This document shows positions 1 through 5,033 of a DNA stretch of 5,033 bases, piece after piece; position 1 is the stretch's first letter; every line of letters begins with the position of its first letter. Location of the stretch: the NCBI GenBank assembly GCA_023390985.1, contig JAEWBU010000321.1, positions 1 through 5,033 of the forward strand, read 5' to 3'. Both the position numbers and the translations under genes were made by a program. Source of the DNA: Pseudomonadota bacterium (GTDB lineage: Bacteria > Pseudomonadota > Gammaproteobacteria > Burkholderiales > Burkholderiaceae_C). The notes under the pieces are model-generated. The model had not been told where the DNA came from and made no database searches. It saw only the letters and a program-made list of their open reading frames with translations.

Positions 1-2
1 CG

Positions 3-527
3 CCGGCACCGACCCCCGCACCCGCTCCGGCGCCCGCGCCCGCGCCCGCACCGGCCCCCGCGCCTTCGGCCGGCTGCCCGGAATGGAACACGACGACGCG
101 CTACATGGGCGGCGCCAAGGTGGTGCGCCTGGGCCAGGCCTATGCGGCCACGGCGCTGAGCAACACCGTGTGGAACGTGAACTCGGCGCCCGAGTGGACG
201 CCGATGTACTGGAGCAAGTCGACCTGCACGACGGCGGCTCCGGCTCCCGCGCCTGCGCCGGCGCCAGCTCCCGCTCCGGCGCCCGCTCCCGCTCCGGCGC
301 CCGCTCCCGCTCCGGCGCCTGCGCCGGCTCCTGCGCCCGCGCCGGCGGCCCCGGCCTGCAGCACGTTCTCGACCTGGAACACCACCACGCGCTACATGGG
401 TGGCGCGAAGGTGATGCGCCTGGGCCAGGCCTACACGGCCACCACGCTCAGCAACAGCGTGTGGAACGTGAACTCGGCGCCCGAGTGGACGCCCAGCTAC
501 TGGAGCAAGGCGACCTGCAGCAAGTAA
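3..527 (+). CDS. C-terminal part of a modular secreted protein with two carbohydrate/chitin-binding-like modules (5' end outside window)
   Basis: The reading frame is open from the window edge to TAA at 525-527, so the start and any catalytic domain lie upstream. The visible 174 residues are a Pro-Ala linker (about residues 1-21), module 1 (Cys25 to Cys75), a second Pro-Ala linker, and module 2, which ends two residues before the stop. Each module has the pattern W-N-x3-R-Y-x-G-G-x-K-V, L-G-x-x-Y-x-A, W-N and W-T-P-x-Y-W, with a Cys at each end that could form a disulfide. This resembles the short aromatic-rich CBM5/12 (ChtBD3) chitin-binding fold, where surface Trp and Tyr residues stack on sugar rings. 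The modules and Pro-rich linkers fit an exported polysaccharide-active enzyme such as a chitinase, or a binding protein, but no catalytic domain is visible. The CBM assignment comes from pattern recognition and is moderately sure; the reading frame is very sure. Confidence 0.85.
   Translation, partial: PAPTPAPAPAPAPAPAPAPAPSAGCPEWNTTTRYMGGAKVVRLGQAYAATALSNTVWNVNSAPEWTPMYWSKSTCTTAAPAPAPAPAPAPAPAPAPAPAPAPAPAPAPAPAPAPAAPACSTFSTWNTTTRYMGGAKVMRLGQAYTATTLSNSVWNVNSAPEWTPSYWSKATCSK
75..227 (+). repeat. Carbohydrate-binding-like module, copy 1
   Basis: This is the first of two in-frame domain repeats, 51 residues from Cys to Cys. From the shared W-N-T-T-T to the closing T-C, it matches copy 2 (357-518) at 42 of 48 residues. 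A 36-base stretch (167-202) is identical to 458-493, pointing to recent duplication or ongoing gene conversion between the copies. Confidence 0.85.
266..319 (+). repeat. 18-bp tandem repeat (3 units) within the Pro-Ala linker
   Basis: Three consecutive 18-bp units (266-283, 284-301, 302-319) each encode Pro/Ala-alternating residues; units 2 and 3 are identical and unit 1 differs at its first two bases. They lie inside the longer Pro-Ala linker at 228-356. A unit length divisible by three means that slippage would change linker length without breaking the frame. Pro-Ala linkers are typically extended, flexible spacers between binding modules. Confidence 0.8.
357..518 (+). repeat. Carbohydrate-binding-like module, copy 2
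   Basis: This is the second module, 54 residues from Cys to Cys. It is three residues longer than copy 1 near the N-terminus (C-S-T-F-S-T before W-N, against C-P-E). The six substitutions relative to copy 1 are mostly conservative (for example Ala/Thr, Thr/Ser and Val/Met). It ends the protein, with only Ser-Lys following the last Cys. Confidence 0.85.
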
Positions 528-537
528 TCAACTGATC

Positions 538-625
538 CGTCGTCCCCGCGGAGGCGGGGACCCGGTGCTCCCATGCGACCACCGCGGATGGAAGCCCTGG
601 ATTCCCGCCTTCGCGGGAATGACGG
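538..625. repeat. Inverted pair of REP-like hairpin repeats (BIME-like doublet)
   Basis: Element 1 (538-565, plus strand) is CGTC, an 8-bp stem GTCCCCGC/GCGGGGAC (542-549/554-561) around the loop GGAG, then CCGG. Element 2 (596-625) reads on the minus strand as CGTC, an 8-bp stem ATTCCCGC/GCGGGAAT (601-608/613-620 on the plus strand) around the loop GAAG, then CCAGG. The two have the same architecture and point in opposite directions about 30 bases apart. This matches the dispersed CGTCATTCCCGC...GCGGGAATCCAGG repeat family common in beta- and gammaproteobacteria, which often yields spurious small ORFs. Lying 10 bases after the stop of the upstream gene, it may also act as a transcription terminator or RNA stabiliser, although neither hairpin has a clean U-tract. 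Confidence 0.8.
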
Positions 626-697
626 TGAGGCGTTGAAACGGTTGCGCTCGGCATGGCCGGCCCGCACACTCGGGCCGTCATCACCGAGCGCTTTGCC

Positions 698-1420
698 ATG
701 CACCAGCAGGATTTCGATTCCACCGCCGTTCGCGGCCTGCGCGAGGACCTCGCGCTCGCGCTGCGCGCCGCCGCCCACCACGGGCTGGCCGAAGGCGTCT
801 GCAACCACTTCAGCCTGGAGCTGCCCGACCAGTCGGGCCGTTTCCTGCTCAACCCGCGCGGGCTGCTCTGGCAGGAAGTGCGTGCCGACGACATCGTGAT
901 GATCGACGAGCAGGGCCGCAAGCTGGCGGGCCGGCACGAGGTCGAGCCCACGGCGATGTTCATCCATGCCGCGGTGCATCGCATCGCGCGCAAGGCGTGC
1001 GTGCTGCACACGCACATGCCTTACTCCACCGCGCTCACGCTCACCTCCGATCGCGGGCTCGACACCACGCTGTCGCAGAACGCGATGCGTTTCCACGGCC
1101 GCGTGGCCGTGGATCGCCGCTACAACGGGCTGGCGCTCGACGAGCGCGAAGGCGAGCGCATCGCGCATGCGATGGAAGGGCGCGACGTCGCGTTCCTCGC
1201 CAACCACGGCGTCATCGTCTGCGGCGATCGCGTCGACTACGCGTACGACGATCTCTACTACCTGGAGCGCGCCTGCCTGCACCAGGTCATCGCGCAGTCC
1301 AGTGGACGGCCCCTCGCGCCCGTCGCCGACCAAGAGCTGGTGCAGCGCACGGCCGCGCAGATCCAGGGCGAGCGGCTGCAGTCCGAGCTGTTCTTCGAGG
1401 CGCTGCGCCGCGTGCTTTGA
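698..1420 (+). CDS. Class II aldolase/adducin-family protein
   Basis: The 240-residue product is a zinc-dependent class II aldolase-fold protein (relatives: L-fuculose-phosphate aldolase, L-ribulose-phosphate 4-epimerase, adducin head). These normally cleave or epimerise sugar phosphates in the cytoplasm, but the substrate cannot be read here. Counting from Met 698, the H-T-H pair (His104, His106) and the N-H-G-V-I-V motif (His170) are the expected metal ligands. Glu83 in V-E-P-T sits where the catalytic acid is expected, and the N-terminal G-V-C-N-H-F-S motif is typical. Length is close to the usual 210-260 residues. ATG 698 is preferred because it puts about a dozen residues before the first helix and has a weak GAG nine or so bases upstream. 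ATG 653 in the same frame would add 15 residues and has no visible ribosome binding site. The hairpin doublet separates it from the gene upstream, and it is probably transcribed alone. The family is sure; the start and substrate are not. Confidence 0.92.
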   Translation: MHQQDFDSTAVRGLREDLALALRAAAHHGLAEGVCNHFSLELPDQSGRFLLNPRGLLWQEVRADDIVMIDEQGRKLAGRHEVEPTAMFIHAAVHRIARKACVLHTHMPYSTALTLTSDRGLDTTLSQNAMRFHGRVAVDRRYNGLALDEREGERIAHAMEGRDVAFLANHGVIVCGDRVDYAYDDLYYLERACLHQVIAQSSGRPLAPVADQELVQRTAAQIQGERLQSELFFEALRRVL

Positions 1421-1589
1421 TGTACCGATGGGTTGCCGGTCCCATGGATGGGCTCGCGAAGCGGTTAAATTAAGCGCGGCCGCAGAACTCTGCGGTTCCC
1501 GGGCGATCCAAGACGGATCTCGGGCCTGCGCTGCAGGCCTTCACCACGTGCAGCTCCCGCGGAGCAAGGTGCGCCACCGACACCCATCG
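1421..1589 (+). promoter_or_regulatory. Intergenic region before otsA with two inverted repeats and an AT-rich patch
   Basis: This 169-bp gap lies between the aldolase gene and otsA. It holds two perfect short inverted repeats: CCGCAG/CTGCGG with a 4-base loop (1480-1495), and GGCCTGC/GCAGGCC with a 3-base loop (1523-1539). Neither is followed by a T-run, so a terminator role for the aldolase gene is only possible. An AT-rich patch, GGTTAAATTAAG (1463-1474), stands out in very GC-rich surroundings and could belong to the otsA promoter, but I find no convincing paired -35/-10 elements. GGAG at 1561-1564 is the best Shine-Dalgarno candidate in the gap; it is 4 bases before an in-frame GTG at 1569 and 25 bases before ATG 1590. 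Confidence 0.4.
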
Positions 1590-3857
1590 ATGAAAGCCTT
1601 CAACCTCCAGCTTCGATTCCTCGTTCCCCTGGTCATCGTCCTGACGGCGGCCGCGTACTTCGCGCTGCCGCTCATGGACAGCCTCACGCTGCGCTGGTTC
1701 GCGCGCGACATGAACATGCGCGGCAGCCTGATGGCCAACACGCTGTCGGAGTCCATCGCCGATGCGCTGGAGGATCCCAAGGGCCGCAAGCTGCAGCACC
1801 TGTTCAACCGCGCCGCGGAGGACGAGCGCATGGTGGCCATCGGCTGGTGCTCCACCACCGGCCAGCTGCTCACGCGCACGGCCAGCTTCCCCAAGGACCT
1901 GAGCTGCGCCGAGGCCGATCGCCTGGGCGCGGAAGTGAACCCGCGGCTGCGCGTGCAGGGCGGCCCGGTGCACGTCAGCACGCATGCGGTCACGGCCGAA
2001 TCCGGTCCCGTCGGGCAGCTCGTGCTGCTGCACGACATGAGCTTCATCGACCGGCGCAGCCAGGACACGCGCCGCTACCTGATCGCGCTGCTCGCCGGCG
2101 TGGGCGTGATCATCGCGCTCGTCACCATGGCGGTCGCGCAGCTCAGCTGGCGCGGCTGGGTGTCCGGCACGCGCGCGCTGCTGCGCGGCGAAGGCCTGGT
2201 GCGTCCTCTGGGCGGCGGCGCGCCCGAGCTGGAGCCGGTGGCCCAGGAACTGCGCGCTCGCCTGCGCGACCTGGAGGACGAGTACCGCCGCTACCAGGGC
2301 CACGAAGCGGGCTGGGACGCGCCGCGCTTGCAGTCGCTGCTGCGATCGCAGCTGCGCGGCGACCAGGTCATCGTGGTGTCCAACCGCGAGCCCTACATCC
2401 ACGAGCGCGGCGAGGACGGCCGCGTGTTCGTGCGGCGTCCGGCCAGCGGCCTGGTCACGGCCGTCGAGCCCGTGATGCGCGCCTGCTCGGGCACCTGGAT
2501 CGCCCACGGCAGCGGCACCGCCGACCGCAACGCGGTGGACCGGCACGACCGCGTCGCGCTGCCGCCCGGCCACGAGGAATACCAGCTGCGCCGCGTCTGG
2601 CTCACGCCCGAGGAAGAGCAGGGCTACTACTACGGCTTCGCCAACGAAGGCATGTGGCCGCTGTGCCACGTGGCGCACGTGCGGCCCGTGTTCAGGGAAT
2701 CCGACTGGCAGTACTACCGCATGATCAACCAGCGCTTCGCCGACGCGGTCGTCGCCGAAGCGCGCGGCGAAGACCCGGTGGTGCTGGTGCAGGATTACCA
2801 CTTCGCGCTGCTGCCGGCCATGGTTCGCGCCAAGCTGCCGCGCGCCACCATCCTGACGTTCTGGCACATCCCCTGGCCCAACCCCGAGTCGTTCGGCATC
2901 TGCCCCTGGCGCCAGGAGATCCTGGAAGGCCTGCTGGGCAGCACCATCATGGGCTTCCACACGCGCTTCCACTGCAAGAACTTCATCGAGGCGGTCGACC
3001 GCTACCTCGAGGCGCGCATCGAGCACGAGCACTCCACCATCTCGCACAAGGGCGACCAGACCTTCATCGAGAGCTACCCGATCTCGATCGAGTGGCCCAC
3101 GCGCGCCACGATGACCGAGTGGCCGTCGCCCGCCGAATGCCGGCGCCAGGTGTGCGAGCTGCACGACATCCCGGGCCACCACCGCATCGCCGTCGGCGTG
3201 GACCGCTTCGACTACACCAAGGGCATCCTGGAGCGGCTGTACGCGGTGGAGCGCCTGCTGGAAAAGCGCCCCGAATGGCGCGGCCGGTTCACCTTCGTGC
3301 AGGTGGCCGCGCCCACGCGCGCCGCGCTGGAGGAGTACCAGGCGTTCGCGCAGCGCATCGAGCAGGTCACCCGGCGCATCAACCAGCGTTTCGCCAGCGG
3401 CGGCCACGACGTGGTGCGGCTGCTCGCGCAGCACCATGAGCACGAGCAGGTTAACCGCCTCTACCGCGCCGCCGACGTCTGCCTGGTCACCAGCCTGCAC
3501 GACGGCATGAACCTGGTGTGCAAGGAGTTCGTGGCCGCGCGCGACGACGAGCAGGGCGTGCTGGTGCTCAGCCGCTTCGCGGGCGCGGCGCGCGACATGC
3601 CCGAGGCGCTGATCGTCAACCCGTACCACGTCGAGGAAGTCGCCGACGCCATCCACCGCTCGCTCACCATGCCGCCGGCCGAACAGCGCGAGCGCATGGC
3701 CAACCTGCGCAGCACCGTGCGCGAGTTCAACGTCTACCGCTGGGCGGGCCGGATGCTCAGCGACGCGGCGCGCTGGCGCCTGCGCGAGCGGGTTTCCGAG
3801 CGGGTGCAGCGGCACGGGCTGGTGGACCTGGAAACGCGCAGGGCGGCGAACGAGTAG
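1590..3857 (+). CDS. otsA: Membrane-anchored alpha,alpha-trehalose-phosphate synthase (UDP-forming), GT20 family
   Basis: This 755-residue protein should join UDP-glucose and glucose-6-phosphate into trehalose-6-phosphate. The GT20 domain spans about 258-730. Equivalents of E. coli OtsA active-site residues are visible: Arg266 (S-N-R), Trp303, Tyr347, Trp356, Asp402 (Q-D-Y-H), His426 (H-I-P-W-P), Arg539 and Lys544 (D-R-F-D-Y-T-K-G), Arg577, Asp638 (D-G-M-N-L-V) and Glu646. The Gly-Gly of the donor loop is Ser-Gly (286-287). The protein is much longer than the roughly 470-residue soluble enzyme: residues 10-29 and 163-185 look like membrane helices enclosing about 130 extracytoplasmic residues with Cys87 and Cys106, followed by an amphipathic linker (211-236). 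That layout resembles a sensor kinase N-terminus, so the catalytic domain would face the cytoplasm from the inner membrane. The frame is open far upstream, and ATG 1590 was chosen because the anchor follows at once; GTG 1569 would add seven residues. There is no fused phosphatase domain and no otsB nearby. Catalytic assignment is strong; the sensor role is inferred. Confidence 0.95.
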   Translation: MKAFNLQLRFLVPLVIVLTAAAYFALPLMDSLTLRWFARDMNMRGSLMANTLSESIADALEDPKGRKLQHLFNRAAEDERMVAIGWCSTTGQLLTRTASFPKDLSCAEADRLGAEVNPRLRVQGGPVHVSTHAVTAESGPVGQLVLLHDMSFIDRRSQDTRRYLIALLAGVGVIIALVTMAVAQLSWRGWVSGTRALLRGEGLVRPLGGGAPELEPVAQELRARLRDLEDEYRRYQGHEAGWDAPRLQSLLRSQLRGDQVIVVSNREPYIHERGEDGRVFVRRPASGLVTAVEPVMRACSGTWIAHGSGTADRNAVDRHDRVALPPGHEEYQLRRVWLTPEEEQGYYYGFANEGMWPLCHVAHVRPVFRESDWQYYRMINQRFADAVVAEARGEDPVVLVQDYHFALLPAMVRAKLPRATILTFWHIPWPNPESFGICPWRQEILEGLLGSTIMGFHTRFHCKNFIEAVDRYLEARIEHEHSTISHKGDQTFIESYPISIEWPTRATMTEWPSPAECRRQVCELHDIPGHHRIAVGVDRFDYTKGILERLYAVERLLEKRPEWRGRFTFVQVAAPTRAALEEYQAFAQRIEQVTRRINQRFASGGHDVVRLLAQHHEHEQVNRLYRAADVCLVTSLHDGMNLVCKEFVAARDDEQGVLVLSRFAGAARDMPEALIVNPYHVEEVADAIHRSLTMPPAEQRERMANLRSTVREFNVYRWAGRMLSDAARWRLRERVSERVQRHGLVDLETRRAANE

Positions 3858-3875
3858 GCTCGGGGCTTGGCCAGC

Positions 3876-3881
3876 GAGGAG
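3876..3881 (+). promoter_or_regulatory. Strong Shine-Dalgarno sequence for the 34-codon ORF
   Basis: GAGGAG lies 8 bases before ATG 3890, near-ideal spacing for pairing with the 3' end of 16S rRNA. It is stronger than anything before otsA or the CYTH gene and is the main reason to take the small ORF seriously. Confidence 0.6.
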
Positions 3882-3889
3882 ATCCGCCC

Positions 3890-3994
3890 ATGCCCGTCTT
3901 TCTCGATCCCGTGATCGCGGCCAAGCCGGGGTTCGCGTTCGGACTCTTCCCCATGGCGAACGCGATGGTGAAGGCAACGTCGGGCGCCGGCTGA
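3890..3994 (+). CDS. Small hypothetical protein or leader peptide (34 residues)
   Basis: I do not recognise this product. It is a short, rather hydrophobic 34-residue peptide beginning M-P-V-F-L-D-P-V-I-A-A-K and ending S-G-A-G, with no clear membrane segment, Cys or metal motif. Three things support it as a gene: GAGGAG 8 bases upstream, placement 32 bases after otsA and 8 bases before the CYTH start, and a coding-like base pattern (G/C at 21, 17 and 30 of 34 first, second and third positions). The CYTH start has no purine-rich ribosome site of its own, so this ORF may serve for translational coupling. Alternatives are a leftover fragment of a larger gene or chance in GC-rich DNA. Confidence 0.5.
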   Translation: MPVFLDPVIAAKPGFAFGLFPMANAMVKATSGAG

Positions 3995-4002
3995 TCGCAC
4001 CC

Positions 4003-4518
4003 ATGGCCCGCAACATCGAGATCAAGGCCCGCATCGCGAGCGTCGAAGCCTTGACTCCGAAAGCCGCGGTGCTCGCCACCGACGGCCCCATCGAGATCCA
4101 CCAGGACGACACCTTCTTCCGCTGTACCAACGGCCGCCTGAAGCTGCGCGCGTTCTCGGCGACCTCGGGCGAGCTGATCTTCTACCGCCGGCCCGACCGG
4201 CCGGGCCCGAAGGAATCGTTCTACCTGCGCTCGCCGACCAGCGAGCCGGACACGCTGCGCGAATCGCTCACGCTGGCCTACGGGCAGTCGGGGCGGGTGC
4301 GAAAGCAGCGCACGCTGTTCCTGGCGGGCCGCACGCGCATCCACCTCGACCGGGTGGAAGGCCTGGGCGACTTCCTCGAGCTGGAAGTCGTGCTCGGCGA
4401 GCACGAACCGCCCGACGCAGGGGTCAGCGAGGCGCACGAGCTGATGGCGGCCCTGGGCGTCGAGCCCGCGCAGCTCATCGAAGGCGCCTATGTCGACCTG
4501 CTCGCCGCCGTCACCTGA
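4003..4518 (+). CDS. CYTH-domain protein (class IV adenylate cyclase / triphosphate tunnel metalloenzyme type)
   Basis: The 171-residue product spans a complete CYTH domain, an eight-stranded beta tunnel that binds triphosphates with a divalent metal. Visible family signatures are N-I-E-I-K near the N-terminus (Glu6, Lys8), D-D-T-F-F, L-K-L-R (Lys47, Arg49), Y-R-R (Arg62, Arg63), Lys70, V-R-K-Q-R (Arg100, Lys101, Arg103), H-L-D-R-V-E-G-L-G and F-L-E-L-E-V (Glu126, Glu128), and the C-terminal I-E-G-A-Y-V-D-L-L. The usual E-x-E-x-K has Asn4 in place of its first Glu. Family members include CyaB-type adenylate cyclases, thiamine triphosphatases and inorganic triphosphatases; sequence alone does not pick among them. 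No ribosome binding site precedes ATG 4003, which suggests coupling to the ORF ending at 3994. The stop codon overlaps the ribosome binding site of the next gene. Protein is probably cytoplasmic. Confidence 0.92.
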   Translation: MARNIEIKARIASVEALTPKAAVLATDGPIEIHQDDTFFRCTNGRLKLRAFSATSGELIFYRRPDRPGPKESFYLRSPTSEPDTLRESLTLAYGQSGRVRKQRTLFLAGRTRIHLDRVEGLGDFLELEVVLGEHEPPDAGVSEAHELMAALGVEPAQLIEGAYVDLLAAVT

Positions 4519-4522
4519 GGAG
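4517..4522 (+). promoter_or_regulatory. Ribosome binding site of the Gfa-family gene, overlapping the CYTH stop codon
   Basis: GAGGAG starts within the TGA stop (4516-4518) of the CYTH gene and lies 6 bases before ATG 4529. It fixes the Gfa start at 4529 rather than at the upstream in-frame ATG 4490, and indicates that ribosomes finishing the CYTH frame can restart directly. Confidence 0.8.
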
Positions 4523-4528
4523 CCCGCC

Positions 4529-4930
4529 ATGCTCGAGACCTACCGGGGCAGCTGCCATTGCGGCGCCGTCCGCTTCGAGGCCGACCTGGACCTGGAGCAG
4601 CCGACCTACCGCTGCAACTGCACGATCTGCCGCCGCACGCGGTTCTGGCCCGCGGTCGCCAGGGAAGGGGGCTTGCGGCTGCTCGCGGGCGAGTCCGAAC
4701 TCACGAAGTACCTGTTCAACACCTGCAGGAACGAGCACTGGTTCTGCCGGCACTGCGGCGTGCGGCCCTTCGGCATCGGCACCGAGACGCCGATCGGCCG
4801 GATGTACGGGGTGAACCTGGGCTGCCTGGAGGAGGTGACGGACGAGCAGCTGTCACGCCTGGCCATCACCTGCGTGGATGGCCTGCACGACGCACCGGAG
4901 CGCGCGCCGGCGTTCTTCTCGCACCTGTAG
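4529..4930 (+). CDS. GFA (glutathione-dependent formaldehyde-activating)/CENP-V-domain zinc protein
   Basis: The 133-residue protein matches the GFA fold in length and motif order: C-H-C-G-A-V-R-F (Cys9, Cys11), C-N-C-T-I-C-R-R (Cys29, Cys31, Cys34) and F-C-R-H-C-G-V-R-P-F (Cys73, Cys76). These seven cysteines are the usual ligands for two zinc ions. The founding member, Gfa, was reported to speed condensation of formaldehyde with glutathione, but most family members have no proven reaction, so formaldehyde detoxification should not be assumed; no glutathione-dependent formaldehyde dehydrogenase gene is nearby. Start ATG 4529 has an excellent ribosome site. The gene is last in the otsA-CYTH-Gfa group and ends 13 bases before the stop of a convergent gene, with no clear terminator between. 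Confidence 0.93.
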   Translation: MLETYRGSCHCGAVRFEADLDLEQPTYRCNCTICRRTRFWPAVAREGGLRLLAGESELTKYLFNTCRNEHWFCRHCGVRPFGIGTETPIGRMYGVNLGCLEEVTDEQLSRLAITCVDGLHDAPERAPAFFSHL

Positions 4931-4943
4931 CCGGGACGGGCGC

Positions 4944-5033
4944 CTACTTCGCCACCAGCGCGTTCAGGCGCGCCAGGTCCTGCGGCACCAGCGTGCCGCT
5001 GGCCTGCCGCAGGCGCAGCTGCCCGAGCAGCAC
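4944..5033 (-). CDS. C-terminal fragment of a convergent gene, possibly a TolC-family outer membrane protein
   Basis: On the minus strand the frame is open from the window edge to TAG (complement of 4944-4946), giving the last 29 residues: a segment with L-R-L-R-Q-A-S-G-T-L, then P-Q-D-L-A-R-L-N-A-L-V-A-K. An Arg/Leu-rich helix followed by A-S-G-T-L and a D-L-x-x-L-N-A-L end resembles the C-terminus of some TolC-like outer membrane efflux proteins, but so short a piece cannot settle the family. Evidence that it is a gene is the G/C-ending codon use (all codons but the stop end in G or C) and the tight tail-to-tail packing with the Gfa gene. Confidence 0.5.
   Translation of the reverse strand: MLLGQLRLRQASGTLVPQDLARLNALVAK

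Noticed and set aside
228..356. Possible CRISPR-like or regulatory repeat array
   Set aside because: The repeats are contiguous 18-bp units in frame inside a coding linker, with no spacers and no palindromic repeat.
83..535. 150-codon frame overlapping the carbohydrate-binding protein
   Set aside because: It is a low-complexity Arg/Ser/Gly/Ala reading of the Pro-Ala linker in another frame; the chosen frame has two conserved modules and is open to the window edge.
573..899. Plus-strand 108-codon frame beginning inside the repeat doublet
   Set aside because: Its start L-D-S-R-L-R-G-N-D-G is a repeat translation and the remainder is an out-of-frame reading of the aldolase gene.
497..1333. Minus-strand frames across the aldolase gene and hairpin repeats
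   Set aside because: They include S-F-P-R-R-R-E-S-R and H-S-R-E-G-G-N-P, familiar spurious translations of the dispersed hairpin repeat; the rest is the aldolase gene read backwards.
1428..1445. ATGGG/CCCAT inverted repeat just after the aldolase stop as a terminator
   Set aside because: A 5-bp stem with an 8-base loop and no T-run is too weak to call.
966..1589. Upstream extension of the otsA frame to ATG 966
   Set aside because: This would overlap nearly all of the second half of the aldolase gene; the added residues are Arg/Ser/Thr-rich shadow sequence and the membrane anchor begins right after ATG 1590.
1470..4130. 886-codon open frame on the minus strand opposite otsA
   Set aside because: Long antisense frames are expected where the sense gene uses almost only G/C-ending codons. 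The translation is Arg/Ala/His-rich with no recognisable domain, while the plus strand carries complete GT20 motifs.
4490..4528. Earlier in-frame ATG for the Gfa gene
   Set aside because: It lies inside the CYTH gene without a ribosome site, whereas ATG 4529 has GAGGAG at ideal spacing and begins the conserved domain.
4927..4947. GTAG/CTAC inverted repeat between the Gfa gene and the convergent gene as a bidirectional terminator
   Set aside because: Only four pairs before a mismatch and no flanking A/T runs; likely chance around the two stop codons.

Overview
This window looks like chromosomal DNA from a very GC-rich (roughly 70%) Gram-negative bacterium. G/C-ending codons, class II aldolase, CYTH and Gfa genes, and dispersed GTC-ATTCCCGC-type hairpin repeats together suggest a betaproteobacterium of the Burkholderiales, perhaps a Comamonadaceae/Ramlibacter-like organism. 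That placement is an inference from style; no marker gene is present.

Layout, left to right. (1) Bases 3-527 are the C-terminal end of a secreted-looking modular protein: two nearly identical 48-54-residue carbohydrate/chitin-binding-like modules joined by Pro-Ala linkers. (2) Bases 538-625 hold two small hairpin repeats in opposite orientation, a REP/BIME-like doublet. (3) Bases 698-1420 encode a class II aldolase/adducin-family metalloenzyme. (4) After a 169-bp gap with two small inverted repeats, 1590-3857 encodes a trehalose-6-phosphate synthase (GT20, OtsA type). Its catalytic domain is preceded by two membrane segments flanking an extracytoplasmic sensor-like region. (5) Close behind, in the same direction, come a 34-codon ORF with a strong ribosome binding site (3890-3994), a CYTH-domain triphosphate-tunnel protein (4003-4518) and a Gfa/CENP-V-type zinc protein (4529-4930). 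Gaps of 32, 8 and 10 bases suggest one transcription unit starting at otsA. (6) The last 90 bases are the 3' end of a convergent minus-strand gene, weakly TolC-like.

How the genes work together is only partly clear. OtsA would make trehalose-6-phosphate from UDP-glucose and glucose-6-phosphate for osmotic/stress protection. No trehalose-6-phosphate phosphatase (otsB) lies in the window, so dephosphorylation must be encoded elsewhere. The CYTH and Gfa proteins have no evident link to trehalose and may only share the transcript. I see no mobile element, CRISPR array, RNA gene or defence system. The points most worth a second look are the membrane-tethered OtsA, the 34-codon ORF and the hairpin doublet with compensatory stem changes.
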